The notes under the pieces were generated by a model. It did not search any database. It was not told the origin of the DNA and was given only the letters and a program-made list of their open reading frames with translations. The position numbers and the translations under genes are program-made. From Silurus meridionalis (lineage: Eukaryota; Chordata; Actinopteri; Siluriformes; Siluridae): a stretch of DNA of 64,000 bases. Shown one piece after another: positions 35,570-47,305 of this stretch (its first letter is position 1; each line of letters begins with the position of its first letter). The stretch covers positions 3,051,627-3,115,626 of the forward strand of contig NC_060906.1 in NCBI RefSeq assembly GCF_014805685.1, given 5' to 3'.

Positions 35570-35631
35570 GTAATTCCTATTCACCAGGTAATTCAGTGTA
35601 CTTTTTCGTATTTATGTTTTGAGGTTTTAGT

Positions 35632-36312
<681 letters not shown>

Positions 36313-36791
36313 AATTCAATTCAATTCAATTCAATTTTATTTGTATAGCGCTTTTAACAATGAACATTGTCTCAAAGCAGCTTTACACAGATAATGTGGT
36401 GATTAAACATAAATATGTTCTTTGTAAGTATGTTTGTCCCTGATGAGCAACTGTGGCAAGGAAAAACTCCCCGAGATGGCATAAGGAAGAAACCTTGAGA
36501 GGAACCAGACTCAAGAGGGAACCCATCCTCATCTGGGTTGCACCAAATGTCCATTTGAAGCAGATATACAATGTTGTGGGGTACAGTGATGATGATCAGA
36601 AACAAACTGCACTCCCGAGTCAGTGCAGCAGACCGCCGACACCAACTACAGTCCAATCCGTCCTCAAAAGCACCTGTTCTACTCCGGAATTAAGAGACCG
36701 TCCCGAGCTGCACAGAAGTGTGAAGATCCAAGGAGGGGAAAGGGGCAGGAACACTGGTCACTGGAGCCTCAGGAGCATGTTTAACTCGACC

Positions 36792-36853
<62 letters not shown>

Positions 36854-37139
36854 GACGGGAAGAGAAGGATATGGATTATTAAGTGTAACTATTGGTGTAC
36901 GAAAGTTAATGTCACTGTGCAGTTTGGACTCGCAAGACTCGCTATGGCAGCATAACTAAAAGGGAGAACCAGAAGGTAACACAGACATGAGGGATCTCTG
37001 GGATAAGAGACGACCCACCACACCACCGTCAACAAACCTGAGTGAACGTGTGAATGTGAGGGACGACAGCATACAAATATACCAGTTCACCAAACACTCT
37101 ATATCCATGTTCCTCCAGATCTGTGCCTTTACCTAAGAG

Positions 37140-40111
37140 AAATCTACTGATAAAAAGCTTGACTAAATAAATAAGTTTTCAACCTCGACTTGAACACTGA
37201 GACTGTGTCTGAGTCCCGAACACTGATTGGAAGGCTGTTCCATAACTGTGGGGCTTTATAAGAGAAAGATCTGCCCCCTGCTGTAGTCTTCATTATTTGA
37301 GGAACCAACAGATAGCCAGCACCTTTTGATCTAAGTAGGCGTGGAGGATCATACTGGTACAGAAGTTCACTCAGATACTTGGTGCGAGACCGTTAAGTGC
37401 TTTATACGTCAGTAGTAATATTTTATAATCAATGCGAGATTTGATTGGGAGCCAGTGTAGACTGATTAAAACAGGGGTGATGTGGTCGTATTTCCTAGAT
37501 CTAGTGAGGACCCTTGCTGCTGCATTCTGGACTAACTGAAGCTTATTGATGCACTTACTCGCACACCCAGACAGTAAAGCGTTACAGTAGTCTAATCTAG
37601 AAGTAACAAAAGCATGAACCAGTTTTTCTGCATCCTGTAACGACATCATATTTCTAATCTTAGCAATATTTCTAAGGTGAAAGAAGGCGATTCTGGTGAT
37701 ATTATTCACGTGAGACTCAAAGGAAAGACTCGGGTCAATAATCACACCAAGGTCTTTGACAGCCGTACATGCTGAAACAGAAACACCATCCAGAGATGCT
37801 ACGTAATCGGAAAGTTTACTTCTAGCTGCATGTGGTCCTAGTAAAAGTACTTCCGTCTTATCTGAGTTGAGCAGAAGAAAGTTATTAAGCATCCACTGTC
37901 TAATGTCCTTTACACACTTCTCAACATTGTTAAGCTGATCTCTCTCATCTGGCTTTGCTGAAATATACAGCTGTGTGTCATCAGCATAGCAATGGAAGCG
38001 AATCCCATGTTTATGAATAATTTCACCAAGAGGCAGCATATATAAAGAGAAAAGCAGTGGGCCTAAGACAGATCCTTGAGGAACACCAAACTTTACCTCA
38101 TAGAGCGTGGAGAACTCACCATTTACATCCACAAACTGATAGCGATCAGTCAAATAAGACCTGAGCCAAGAGAGAGCTGTTCCTTTATTCCTACAACATT
38201 CTCAAGTCTAGCAAGCAGTATAGTGTGATCAATGGTGTCAAAAGCTGCACTAAGGTCGAGCAAAACAAGTAAGGAGACAAAACCCTGATCAGAGGCCAAT
38301 AACAGGTCATTTACCACCTTAACTAGCGCCGTCTCTGTGCTATGATGAGGCCGAAATCCTGACTGATACATTTCAAAATGTTATTCATAAGCAGATGTGA
38401 GCATAACTGCTGTGCTACAACCTTTTCTAAAATTTTGGATATAAAGGGGAGATTTGATATCGGTCTGTAGTTGGACAACTGACATGGGTCAAGGTCAGGT
38501 TTCTTAATAAGGGGGTGGATAACTGCCAGTTTGAAGGATTTCGGTACATAACCAGTGCTAATGGAAGAGTTAATTATTTTTAAAACAGGTTTGATTACCT
38601 CTGGAGCTATCTGTTTAAAGAAACTAGTAGGCAAGGGATCGAGAATACAGGTTGATGATTTTGATGAGGAGATTAATGAAATTAAGTCACTCTCATGAAT
38701 AGTAGTGAAGCTTTGTAATTGATTGTCTGCTATAATGACACTGCTGTCTACAGGGTTACTTGTAAAATAATTTGGATTTATATTAACCGCCTGGATTTCT
38801 TGCCTGATGTTTTCAATTTTATTATTAAAAAAGTTCATGAAATCATTACTACCTATTGATGGTGTGCATGTTAGCGCAGTGCTTTTATTCCTGTTAATTT
38901 TGCTACCGTGCTGAATAAAAATCTAGGATTATGCTTGTTATTTTCTATGAGGGTGGAGAAATATGCTGATCTGGCAGCACTAAGAGATTTTCTATAATTT
39001 AGGAGGCTCTCCTTCCATGCTATTTGAAATACTGTTAATTTTGTTTGACGCCATTTACGCTCTAGTTTTCGAGTGTTCTGTTTTAAGGTGCGCGTATGAT
39101 CATTATACCACTGTGCTAATTTTTCTCCCTGATCATTTTGGTCTTAAGGGAGCTACATCATCTAGAGTGTAACGTAACGTTGTTTCTAGATGTTCAGTGG
39201 CCCAGTCGAGCTCTGCGGGTCTGACGGAGATCTATCTAATATCGTAATATCGGAAGATAATTAATAAAACGCGCTGCTGTAGCTGACGTGAAAGTACGCT
39301 TAACACGGTAACGTGGTGACGTAGAAATGCGATGACTAAGGCAAATTTTAAACGAGATTAGATAATGGTCTGAAATAGCTTCAGACTGTGGAATTATGAC
39401 TAAGTTTTTTATTTTTAATCCAAATGTTAACAACAAGTCGAGAGTGTGTCCACCACTATGAGTGGGTCCTATAACATTCTGATTAATTCCGACTGAATCT
39501 AGAATGGACACAACTGCTGCTCTTAAGGAGTCTTCCTGATTATCAAAATTAATATTAAAGTCTCCAACAATTAATGCTTTGTCTAAAGAAGTAGCTAGAT
39601 TTGTAATGAAATCTGCAAATTCTATCAGAAAATCAGAGTAGGGCCCTGTGGGTCTATAAATAATAATTAGTGGAATTAACTGACTTGACCTGCTTTCGGA
39701 CACTGAATATTTTATGTTGGTGTAGAGAACTTCAAATGTTTTACATTTGTGTTTAGTCTTTTGTGTGACGTTTAGATTATTATTATAAATAGCTGCTACT
39801 CCACCTCCTCTGCCATTTAGACGGGGTTGGTGTATGTAACTATACCCAGGAGGACTCGCCTCATTTAATGCTACATATTCATTCGATTTAATCCACGTTT
39901 CTGTCAAACACATTATATTAAACTCCTGGTCGGTAATAATTTCGTTTATAGTAAGCGCTTTTGACGTGAGAGATCTAATATTCAACAATCCTATTTTTAG
40001 ATCAGAGGTGCTGGCTGTGCGTTCAGTCCTATTTAATTTAATGTTAATCAGGTTACTTAAACAGACTTTCTGATAATTCCTATATTTTGGTTTTGCTCGG
40101 GGGACAGACAC
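37140..40111 (-). pseudogene. L2 LINE ORF2 (endonuclease-reverse transcriptase), frameshifted
   Basis: The endonuclease region (40111-39236) includes LLNIRSL, MCLTETWI, LIVGDFNINF and the SDHYLISF end motif. After a frame break and a degraded stretch, RT blocks follow at 38838-38323, 38371-38150 ([29 protein letters not shown]) and 38153-37371 ([23 protein letters not shown]). The thumb/C-terminal region continues in another frame past ~37375 ([14 protein letters not shown]..) to ~37140. At least four frame changes make it non-functional. YADD catalytic residues are intact. Confidence 0.88.
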
Positions 40112-40207
40112 AGTCTCAATATGGTGGATCCTGAGTGACGACTCTGTGCAGCTAGCAGACGGTCGGTTTAGCCTGTCTGTCTGCTCCCTGGCCTTGGCTC
40201 TAGACAG

Positions 40208-41113
40208 TCACTTGTTAACTAGTGCTGTTCTGAGACTATGACCTATACTACAAGAAATGAGAGCAGCACCTTCCCGGGTGGGATGGACACCGTCCTGCCC
40301 TAACAGGCCAGCCTTGCCCTCAAAAATGCTCCAATTATTAATGAAGCCCACATTGTTTTTGGAGCACCACTCGGACATCCAGCAGTTCAGCGACCATAAC
40401 CTGCTGTAGGCTACATCGCCACGTCGCATTGGGATGGGGCCAGAGCATACTACAGCATCGGACATTGCCTTCGCTAATTTACACACCTCTATAATATTAC
40501 TCTTAGTAACCTCTGACTGTCGAAGGCGTATATCATTAGCTCCTGTGTGAAAAACTATCTTAGAGAACCTGTGCTTTCCTAAGAATCTAAGCTGACCTGC
40601 TATGTCCGGCGCCCTGGCTCCCGGTATACACATAACCTGTGCTGCTGGTGCCCCTAAAGGTCTAGCTAGTTTCACGTGCCTCAGAATGGAGTCTCCTAAA
40701 ACCAGAGCTCTTTCAGGTTTCTCAGCGGGTGCTTCACTGAGGAGAGCAAACCTGTTGGACACGCGAAGCGGAGAGGAATGGTGCTCCCGTGGGCGAGCCT
40801 TAGCGTTAGCTTTGGGTTTGCGAGTATGCCGCCGAGTCGTCACCCATTCGCCCCGCTGCGAGGGCTCTAATGCCGGAGTCGGGGGAATAGTACCTTCACC
40901 TAGGGCATCCAGACTTTCCCCTGCAGAACTTGGACTGCTCTCACACTCACTACTTCTCTCTAGACTCTGGATGCGCTCCTCTAATGCTAAGATCTTCTCC
41001 GTCAAAGAGCAAACTAGCTTACACTTCTCACAGATAAAATTATCGCTAACAACAGAGAAAGACCGACTAAACATGTCACACTTCACACACTGAGTGAACT
41101 GGATGTTCGCCAT
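40208..41113 (-). CDS. L2 LINE ORF1 with SGNH-esterase domain
   Basis: A complete 301-codon frame. The N terminus has a zinc-finger-like pair (CVKC..CEKC) and a short coiled coil (LEERIQSLE), then a low-complexity basic linker. The C-terminal ~170 residues form an SGNH-hydrolase-like domain, with VLGDSILRH (nucleophile Ser), FHTGANDIR and the DGVHPTREG block carrying the Asp/His pair. Esterase-bearing ORF1 proteins are known in CR1/L2 LINEs, where they are thought to help bind lipid or RNA. The frame has no stop, unlike ORF2. Confidence 0.88.
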   Translation of the reverse strand: MANIQFTQCVKCDMFSRSFSVVSDNFICEKCKLVCSLTEKILALEERIQSLERSSECESSPSSAGESLDALGEGTIPPTPALEPSQRGEWVTTRRHTRKPKANAKARPREHHSSPLRVSNRFALLSEAPAEKPERALVLGDSILRHVKLARPLGAPAAQVMCIPGARAPDIAGQLRFLGKHRFSKIVFHTGANDIRLRQSEVTKSNIIEVCKLAKAMSDAVVCSGPIPMRRGDVAYSRLWSLNCWMSEWCSKNNVGFINNWSIFEGKAGLLGQDGVHPTREGAALISCSIGHSLRTALVNK

Positions 41114-41400
41114 AATAGAGAAATTACGTACCTTAATGTGTTTACTGTAGTGTGTGTTTGTAGTTCTGGTGAATGTCCTTCACTCACTGCTTTCAAATCC
41201 TCAGACAGGGAAAAAAGCGCTCTTCCGACAGCAAAAATAGTCGAGACGGAGCCAACGGAAAGTGAAGGATGCAGGAAATCAAAACGATATTTTGATATTT
41301 TAAAGCGCAAAAAAGTGAGAAAAAACGAACTATAAAAAATTTAAAACGCCGATACAAACACAATTCCCGGTGAGCAGTTCAACAACAGGAAACCGGAACT

Positions 41401-44285
41401 GACGTCAAAGATGTGTCAGTGCTGTTACCTCACCAAACCATAGAGGACAAAGCACTGTGTGTGCTTTACACTGTTGAACTGCAACACTTCCTCAGACATC
41501 TGCTGTGGTGAAGGTGTTCAATGGCAGGTAGTTGGGTGCCAGTGATGCGTTGGGCGGTTTTGACCAGCCTTTGCAGTGCTTTACGTTCACACACAGTGGA
41601 GCCTCCGTACCATACAGTGATGGAGTTGGTCAGGATGCTCTCAATGATGCAACGGTAGAAACTCGTTAAAATCCCCTGGGACAGATGAGATTTCTTGAGA
41701 CTTCTCAAGAAGTACAGGCGTTGTTGTGCTTTTTTTACCAGAGCTGACGTGTTCTTCTGCCAGGACAGATCCTCAGAGATGTGAACTCCCAGGAACTTAA
41801 AGCTGGAGACTCGCCTCAGTTCCATTGATGTTGACTGGTAGATGTCTCCCGCTGTTGGATTTCCGGAAGTCCACAATGAGCTCTTTGGTCTTTGTGGCGT
41901 TGAGAGTCAGGTTGTTGGTGCCACACCATGCTGCCAGATTACGGATCTCTTCCCTGTAGTCATTGCTTTCGATCTGGCCAACCACGGTGGTGTCATCTGC
42001 ATACTTGATGAAGATGTTGGAGTTATACAGAGGAGCACAATCGTGGGTGAACAGGGAGTAGAGCAGTGGGCTCAGAACACAGCCCTGCGGTATGCCAGTG
42101 TTCAGAATGAGGGTTGAGGATACCTGGTTTCCCAACCTGACAGATTGAGGTCTGTTGGTGAGAAAGTCCAGAATCCATTTGCAAGTGGAGGTGCAGATAC
42201 CCAGTTCACTGAGCTTAGTGATCAGTACAGTGGGGAGGACTGTATTGAACGCAGAGCTAAAGTCAATGAACAGCATTCTGATGTATGTGTTGCTTTTATC
42301 CAGGTGGGTGAGAGCTGAATGAAGAGCTGTGGAAACAGCATCCTCTGTTGACCTGTTCACGCAATAGGCAAACTGGTATGGGTCCAGTGTAGGTGGTAGG
42401 CCCGCAGTGAGGTGATTCATTACCAGTTTCTCTTCAGCACTTCATAGCAATGGGGGTGAGTGCAACCGGGCGAAAGTCATTCAGGCATTTAGCAGCTGAG
42501 TGCTTAGGCACTGTTACGATAGTAGTGGTCTTCAGGCATGTTGGTACCGTGGCTTGGGCCAGTGACAGGTTTAAAATGTCAGTAAAAACCTGTGCCAGTT
42601 GTCCAGCGCATGCTGTGAGACCACGTCCCGGTATGCCATCCGGGCCAGCTGCCTTGCGTGCATCCAATCTGCTAAACACTGAATAGACGTCCGTTGTTGA
42701 GATTGAAAGTGGGCTGTAAGCAGTAGCAGAGTCCGTGGTTGGTGTAAAATGTCCTGTGCTTTGGTCAAAACGAGCAAAAAAGTGATTAAGTTCGTTCGGT
42801 TGGAAGGCACTACTGGTTGGTTGAGCTGTAGGTTTGTAGTCTGTGATTGACTGGATGCCTTTCCACATGCGTCTGGGGTCAGAGTTGTGGAAGTGCTCTT
42901 CTATGTGGAGTTTAAATGTGAGCTTTGCTTTCCTGATGCCCCTTTTCAGGTTGGCCCTGGCTCTGTTGTAGTCCTCTGCACTGCCAGATTTAAAGGCAAC
43001 ATCTCTTGCTTTCAACAGGAGAAGGACTTTAGAGTATATCCACGGCTTCTGGTTAGGAAAGCATTTCACGTGTTTGACGGTAGTGACATTGTCAATGCAC
43101 GTGTTAATATGGTCCAAAACAGATGATGTGTAAATGTCCATGTCTGTGTGAGAGTCCAGTGTGGCCTGTGTGGCAAACATGTTCCAGTCAGTATCCTGAA
43201 ACTGTTGTTGTAGAGAATAAATGGCCCTCTCTGGCCATACCTTTTACTGTCCTCAGAGCTGGTTTCACACGTTTAATCAGTGGTGTGTATTTGGGTAGCA
43301 TGAACAAAGAGAGGTGATCAGACTGACCCAAGTGGGGGAGGGGAATGGCTGTGTATGCCCCAGGTATGTTTGTGTATACCTGGTCCAGTGTTTTGTCCCC
43401 TCTGGTAGAGCAGGAGACATTGCGGTGAAATTTTGGTAGAACAGATTTCAGGTTGGAGTGGTTGAAATCTCCAGCAACAATGAAAGCTCCTTCAGGATGT
43501 GCAGACTGCTGTTTGCTGATAGCTGCATGCAGTTCCTCCATAGCTAGCTTAGCATTAGCATCCGGCGGAATGTACACTGCAGTCACAACAATGGCTGAGA
43601 ATTCTCTCGGTAAATAAAAGGGTCTGCACTTAATCATCAAATACTCTAAATGAACAGAGCAATGACTTTCAGTAACAGTAGAGTCCGTGCACCATGAGTT
43701 GTTAACATAAATGCACAGACCTCCATCTCTGCGCTTACCAGAGTCCTCTGTCGTCCTGTCCGCTCGAAAAACACTGCGACTCCCGAGCTCAATGGCGCTG
43801 CTAGGAATGTTGTTGTTGAGCCATGTTTCTGTAAAAATCATGACATTACATTCCTTAATCCGTTTGTGTGATGATATCCGGAGCAGCAACTCATCCATTT
43901 TATTAGCCAGAGACTGTACATTGGCAAGGAAGACACGTGGAATCGATGGTTGATGCGGGTTTAGCCTTAGCTTAGCCCTGATGCCGCCTCGCTTCCCCCT
44001 TCTTTGTTTACGGTCTCACCGCCGGCGCTGTGGTCTCGTTGTCGGCCGAGCTGGATCAGTGGTCCGCGGTGTTCGGGCGATTTCCCGAGGGAGTTCAAAG
44101 TCCGTTGAAAGTCCATATCTGTGAGTGTTGCCGATGTCTATTAATGCTTGTCGGCTGTATGAGATGTGTGCAAGCCTGTTCTGCGTGGATAAACTTGCTG
44201 TTGATGGAGAAATTGCTACTAAATCGCAAAATCTGGAGAGACGCTGGGCCTCGCGTTGTGCACGTGCCGCCATCTTGGTAATAAG
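41401..44285 (-). mobile_element. Second LINE (CR1/L2/Rex1-like group)
   Basis: Starts at about 44285 with CCAAGATGGCGGCACG and runs to about 41401, where it meets the previous LINE. It contains a short upstream frame (MAARAQREAQRLSR, from 44273), an endonuclease and a reverse transcriptase. It is a different lineage from the neighbouring L2: RT reads [13 protein letters not shown] and the endonuclease MIFTETWLNNNIP. Confidence 0.85.
41460..43985 (-). pseudogene. LINE ORF2 with three frameshifts
   Basis: The endonuclease (to 43188) has IFTETWLN, IVAGDFNHSN and SDHLSLF. Frame changes near 43185 into a linker and N-terminal RT ([27 protein letters not shown]). Another break near 42425 leads to the palm ([36 protein letters not shown]), and a third near 41850 to the thumb region ([26 protein letters not shown]). 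Every expected RT block is present, so damage is recent and limited to small indels. Confidence 0.85.
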
Positions 44286-44294
44286 ATCATATAC

Positions 44295-44356
44295 TACCAT
44301 ACCGGGAGTCAAACTCAGGTGAAATCCAGGAATCCTAACTGCTAGACCATATGGGA
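44295..44356 (-). pseudogene. tRNA-Glu(TTC)-like pseudogene
   Basis: Reads TCCCATATGGTCTAGCAGTT, a Glu tRNA 5' half, then an anticodon arm CCTGGATTTCACC with TTC, then TTTGACTCCCGGTATGGTA. About 10 bases of the variable/T-arm are missing compared with a 72-base tRNA, so it is not functional. Confidence 0.8.
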
Positions 44357-44477
44357 AACAGACGTCCAAACCTGATCACAAAGGGCTGTGTCAGATGAGG
44401 ACCAACTCTGGATCCATTGAAACACATCCCTTTGATCTCATTGTGTCAAACTGTGGCATCATGCATAAGGTCAAAAA

Positions 44478-44542
44478 GAGCCAAGCCAGCCTGGACTCTT
44501 CTGATCCGTAGTCAGATGCGTTATCCTTTGCTCCAATGGCCC
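44478..44542 (-). pseudogene. tRNA-Arg(ACG)-like pseudogene
   Basis: GGGCCATTGGAGCAAAGGAT, then AACGCATCTGACTACGGATC (anticodon ACG), then AGAAGAGTCCAGGCTGGCTTGGCTC. The T loop and part of its stem are deleted (~8 bases). Confidence 0.8.
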
Positions 44543-44951
44543 AAACATTAACTACTTGAATGAGATACTTAGTCATTTTGATGCCCTTCATGAAACTGCA
44601 CCACTGGACTCGAGCCACGACCAAACCAAGAATTCAAAAGCACAGCAAAAAAATTCACCTGAATTCAAGTTTGGGATGCTGTTTATAGGCCGTTCTATTA
44701 GCCAACACTCCATGATGTTTTTATTTGCATTCATTTTACTGTGTTTTGCAGGCGTCCTTATCCAGAGAGTCATATATTGGTACTTTGATCTAGTGAGCAT
44801 AAAAAATTGTTGCTTTATCTGACAAGCAAAATATTTAGATAGGGTATTAGCACAAGACTAGATAACTAATAAAACACTATGCCACTTCAACTAAGCGTTT
44901 TGTCTGTATATGGCGTTAGACTCAACACGTAAAACGTGCAGAAAAAAAGAA

Positions 44952-45026
44952 AATCAATGGCTGAGTGGTTAAGGCGATGGACTGTTAATCCATTGTGGTC
45001 TGGGTTCAAATCCCATCTTTGTTGGT
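44952..45026 (+). pseudogene. tRNA-like sequence: Ser-type body with a GTT anticodon triplet
   Basis: The D arm TGGCTGAGTGGTTAAGGCGA and anticodon stem GATGGACT..AATCCATT match serine tRNAs, but the triplet at the anticodon is GTT (Asn). The long variable arm is missing. The T arm TGGGTTCAAATCCCA is good; acceptor ends pair poorly. A relic or tRNA-derived repeat rather than a gene. Confidence 0.6.
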
Positions 45027-45314
45027 TAGTTTGCTTTAAAATAACCCTTTGCTTACACTTTTTTCCCAGTAAGGTATATTGCTTTTGTAAAGAAATAATA
45101 TTTAATAAGAATTTGAGTTCTGTGAAATCAAGCTGACAGTGTGTAGATTACAGCTGAGGCTCGTTACTAAGAAAAAACAGAGCAGGAGTTCAGATAACAC
45201 AAACATTGTGTATGACAGAAGAACAGGTGTAGTCGATATCATGGAAGTGAATATAAACATGTAAACAGCTCCATCTAGTGAGAAAAGCATGAATCTGCTG
45301 CAGTCATGTGTAGT

Positions 45315-45352
45315 GCTTTTTGTACAGTGGAGTTGGGTTTCCTGTCACTGTG
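45315..45352 (-). promoter_or_regulatory. V-RSS, 22-bp spacer
   Basis: Heptamer CACAGTG (45346-45352), 22-base spacer, nonamer ACAAAAAGC (45315-45323). Confidence 0.93.
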
Positions 45353-45794
45353 GGCCTCAGAGCGCAGTAGTACAGTGCAGAGTCTGATACAGCAGCAGAG
45401 GAGATGTGCAGATCCACTTTCTTTTCCTCTGTTTTTGTATTTGTGATGGAAAATTGAGGATGAGGAGGTTGAGCCTCTGTGACAAGTCCACTAGCTTCAT
45501 CAATCATAAGCAGAAACTCTGGTCTTGTTTCAGGTTTTTGTTGATACCAGTGGAGATCATGATCTGATCCAGTATATGTGCAGGACAGTGTGATGTTGCT
45601 GTCTTCAGTTGAAAATACATGGGTTTGGTCTGGTTTAATGCTGATGTCAGCAGCTTCTGCTATAAAACATTACAAGTCAATAGCTTACCTGGAAACTGTG
45701 CTTCTTCTGGATTATAAAAAAAAAAAATGAGGTTTAATGTATAAGACTTACCAATATCAGCAAGAGTGAGGAAAAGCAAGAAGAGGAATAACAT
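45353..45794 (-). CDS. TCR alpha/delta-type V segment, family C, intact
   Basis: The leader exon (45752-45794) encodes MLFLFLLFLTLADI. After a 92-base intron the V exon (45353-45659) begins EAADISIKPDQTHV. It has the cysteine in SNITLSCTYT, tryptophan in DLHWYQQKPETRP, FLLMIDEAS, and LHISSAAVSDSALYYCALRP. Open from acceptor to RSS. Closest to the segment at 33032. Confidence 0.93.
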
Positions 45795-46640
45795 TGTGAT
45801 CCTAAAGGTTTAGTTCAGACCTACAGCTTACGAATAAATGACAGTGATGACTATTTGAACTTCTCCACCTCAAGCTCCACCTTTTTTCTGCATGTTAATG
45901 CATATTCATGACAACTGTGAATGTATCCGCCCTCTCCATGATGGAGTCTGTCATGATAAACCCCCTGTGGTCATGACTGGAGCTGTTGGGAGGAACCCTG
46001 ATGCTGCTGCAGAACAACCCACAGGAGACAAAGCAGGAGAGACAGAAGTTACTGTGGTTCCATTTGCAGGTAACATGGCAGAGGAACCACAGAACAGCTG
46101 TGCAGCTGATGTAAAGTAAACACAGATGCAGGCACTGAGATGGAAGCAGAAGCAAGTCCTCAGTTAAAGAAAGAAAGGCAATAAGGAGGTCAAAAAAATG
46201 TTGGTCACAGTGTAATAATGAGATGAATGTGATTTACACAGATGCAGAGATCAGTCAGGTTTTAAAACATATTACAATTCAACAATGAGGCATCTTATTT
46301 CTATGGCATTTTATGATAAAAAAAAAGGCATTTAACGTTTCTTAAATAAAATATTTGTTGTTTTGTGTAAGAAAATGGCACAAATTTCAACTTCTTTGAT
46401 ACAAGAAGAAACTTATTAAATGTTTGCAAGTCACTGGACATATATAATATAATATATTTCTAAGGACGAAAATAAATGTATGAATATAAAATTAATACAT
46501 ATATTCATCTTTCTTTAGTTTTATTCTCTACTTCTTTTTCAGTTGAAATGCTTCCACAGTTTTGTGTGTGTGTCTGTGGTTAACTGATATCAAGTGGGTA
46601 AAGGAAATATCTGTCATCGCCTGTGGTTTTCACACACTTT
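45795..46640. other. Intergenic DNA
   Basis: The 5' flank of the family C segment. Small open frames near 45.9-46.15 kb have no recognisable domain. No gene. Confidence 0.5.
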
Positions 46641-46641
46641 A

Positions 46642-46680
46642 GGTTTTTGTACAGCCGTTCAGTGACTCTGTATTACTGTG
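46642..46680 (-). promoter_or_regulatory. V-RSS, 23-bp spacer
   Basis: Heptamer CACAGTA (46674-46680), 23-base spacer, consensus nonamer ACAAAAACC (46642-46650). Confidence 0.93.
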
Positions 46681-47197
46681 TTTCATAATCAAGAGCACAG
46701 TAATAAAGTGCAGAATCTGAGAGCTGTAAATTGTTGATAGTAAGTTTAGCGGAGTTTGATGTGGTTTCTGCTTTGAATCGAGATCCACTTTTATTGTACT
46801 CTTCAGAAATTACTCGCTTTGCACCTTTAAGCAATACAAACTGTGGTCTGCTGTTAGGATATTGTTTGTGCCAGTGAAGCCAAATACGATCACTGCTGGT
46901 CTCATATGAACATTCCAGAGTCACAGTGTTTAATTATTTTCCCACAGTGTTGGCATCTTCATCCATCGGCCCAATTTTATCTGCAAGACTGCCTGCTGTA
47001 AAGAACAAAATGTAATTAAATATATACATAAAATAAATATTTAAACGTTTTTTTAAACATACTGTAACCAAACCTTTAATTCAGTTTTGTTTTAGATAAT
47101 ACAATGAATAATTTAATGAATAAAAAGTACCTGTAACTACAGTGAGAATCAGTGTTGTGTATCTCACTATGTACAGTAAGGTGTAGAGTTGAGTCAT
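46681..47197 (-). pseudogene. TCR alpha/delta-type V segment, family A, nonsense-mutated
   Basis: The leader exon (47131-47197) is intact and the intron is 138 bases. The V exon (46681-46992) starts GSLADKIGPMDEDAN but has an in-frame TAA in framework 1, where the others read GKETD. Downstream the frame is open: the cysteine in TLECSYE, tryptophan in LHWHKQYPNS, and SDSALYYCALDY. Unlike intact family A copies it has Tyr rather than His before the last cysteine. The RSS is good, so it could still rearrange but not encode a full chain. Confidence 0.92.
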
Positions 47198-47305
47198 TTC
47201 TGAACACAGCTCTGTGAGGATTCTGTATAATAGTGCTGTATGTGCTGAACTTTACACATGAGGGAACACGTCTCTAGAAGACCACACCCAGGATGTGCTG
47301 CTGTT
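47198..47305 (-). promoter_or_regulatory. Family A V promoter block, ETS-like site altered
   Basis: Matches the other family A blocks but reads CAGCACATCCTGGGTGTGGTC (47280-47300): the ETS-like core is CATCCT instead of CTTCCT. Confidence 0.65.

Larger units (their letters stand above)
34623..35631. other. Inverted ~1.0-kb segment of the V array
   Basis: Family A homology stops abruptly at ~34622 (after AAGAAATAAATAG) and resumes at ~35631 in opposite orientation (ending TTTTAGT). Joining the two ends in the uninverted order recreates the intron sequence seen at 55.68 kb and a normal intron of ~138 bases. The segment holds a family C fragment, the family A promoter and leader, and a 20-bp palindrome. 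Confidence 0.88.
36313..41400 (-). mobile_element. Near full-length L2-type LINE
   Basis: The 3' end has the L2 signature CATTGTTAAAAGCGCTATACAAATAAA followed by (ATTGA)n on the minus strand (36313-36375). Inside are ORF1 (40208-41113), a broken ORF2 (about 37140-40111) and a 3' UTR containing a (GA)n tract at 36795-36850. About 5.1 kb in all. The 5' limit is set approximately where the next LINE begins. Confidence 0.88.

Noticed and set aside
36453..36959. 168-residue plus-strand frame with Arg-Glu repeat
   Set aside because: Lies in the L2 3' UTR and crosses a (GA)n tract.
40602..41093. 163-residue plus-strand frame
   Set aside because: Antisense shadow of the L2 ORF1.
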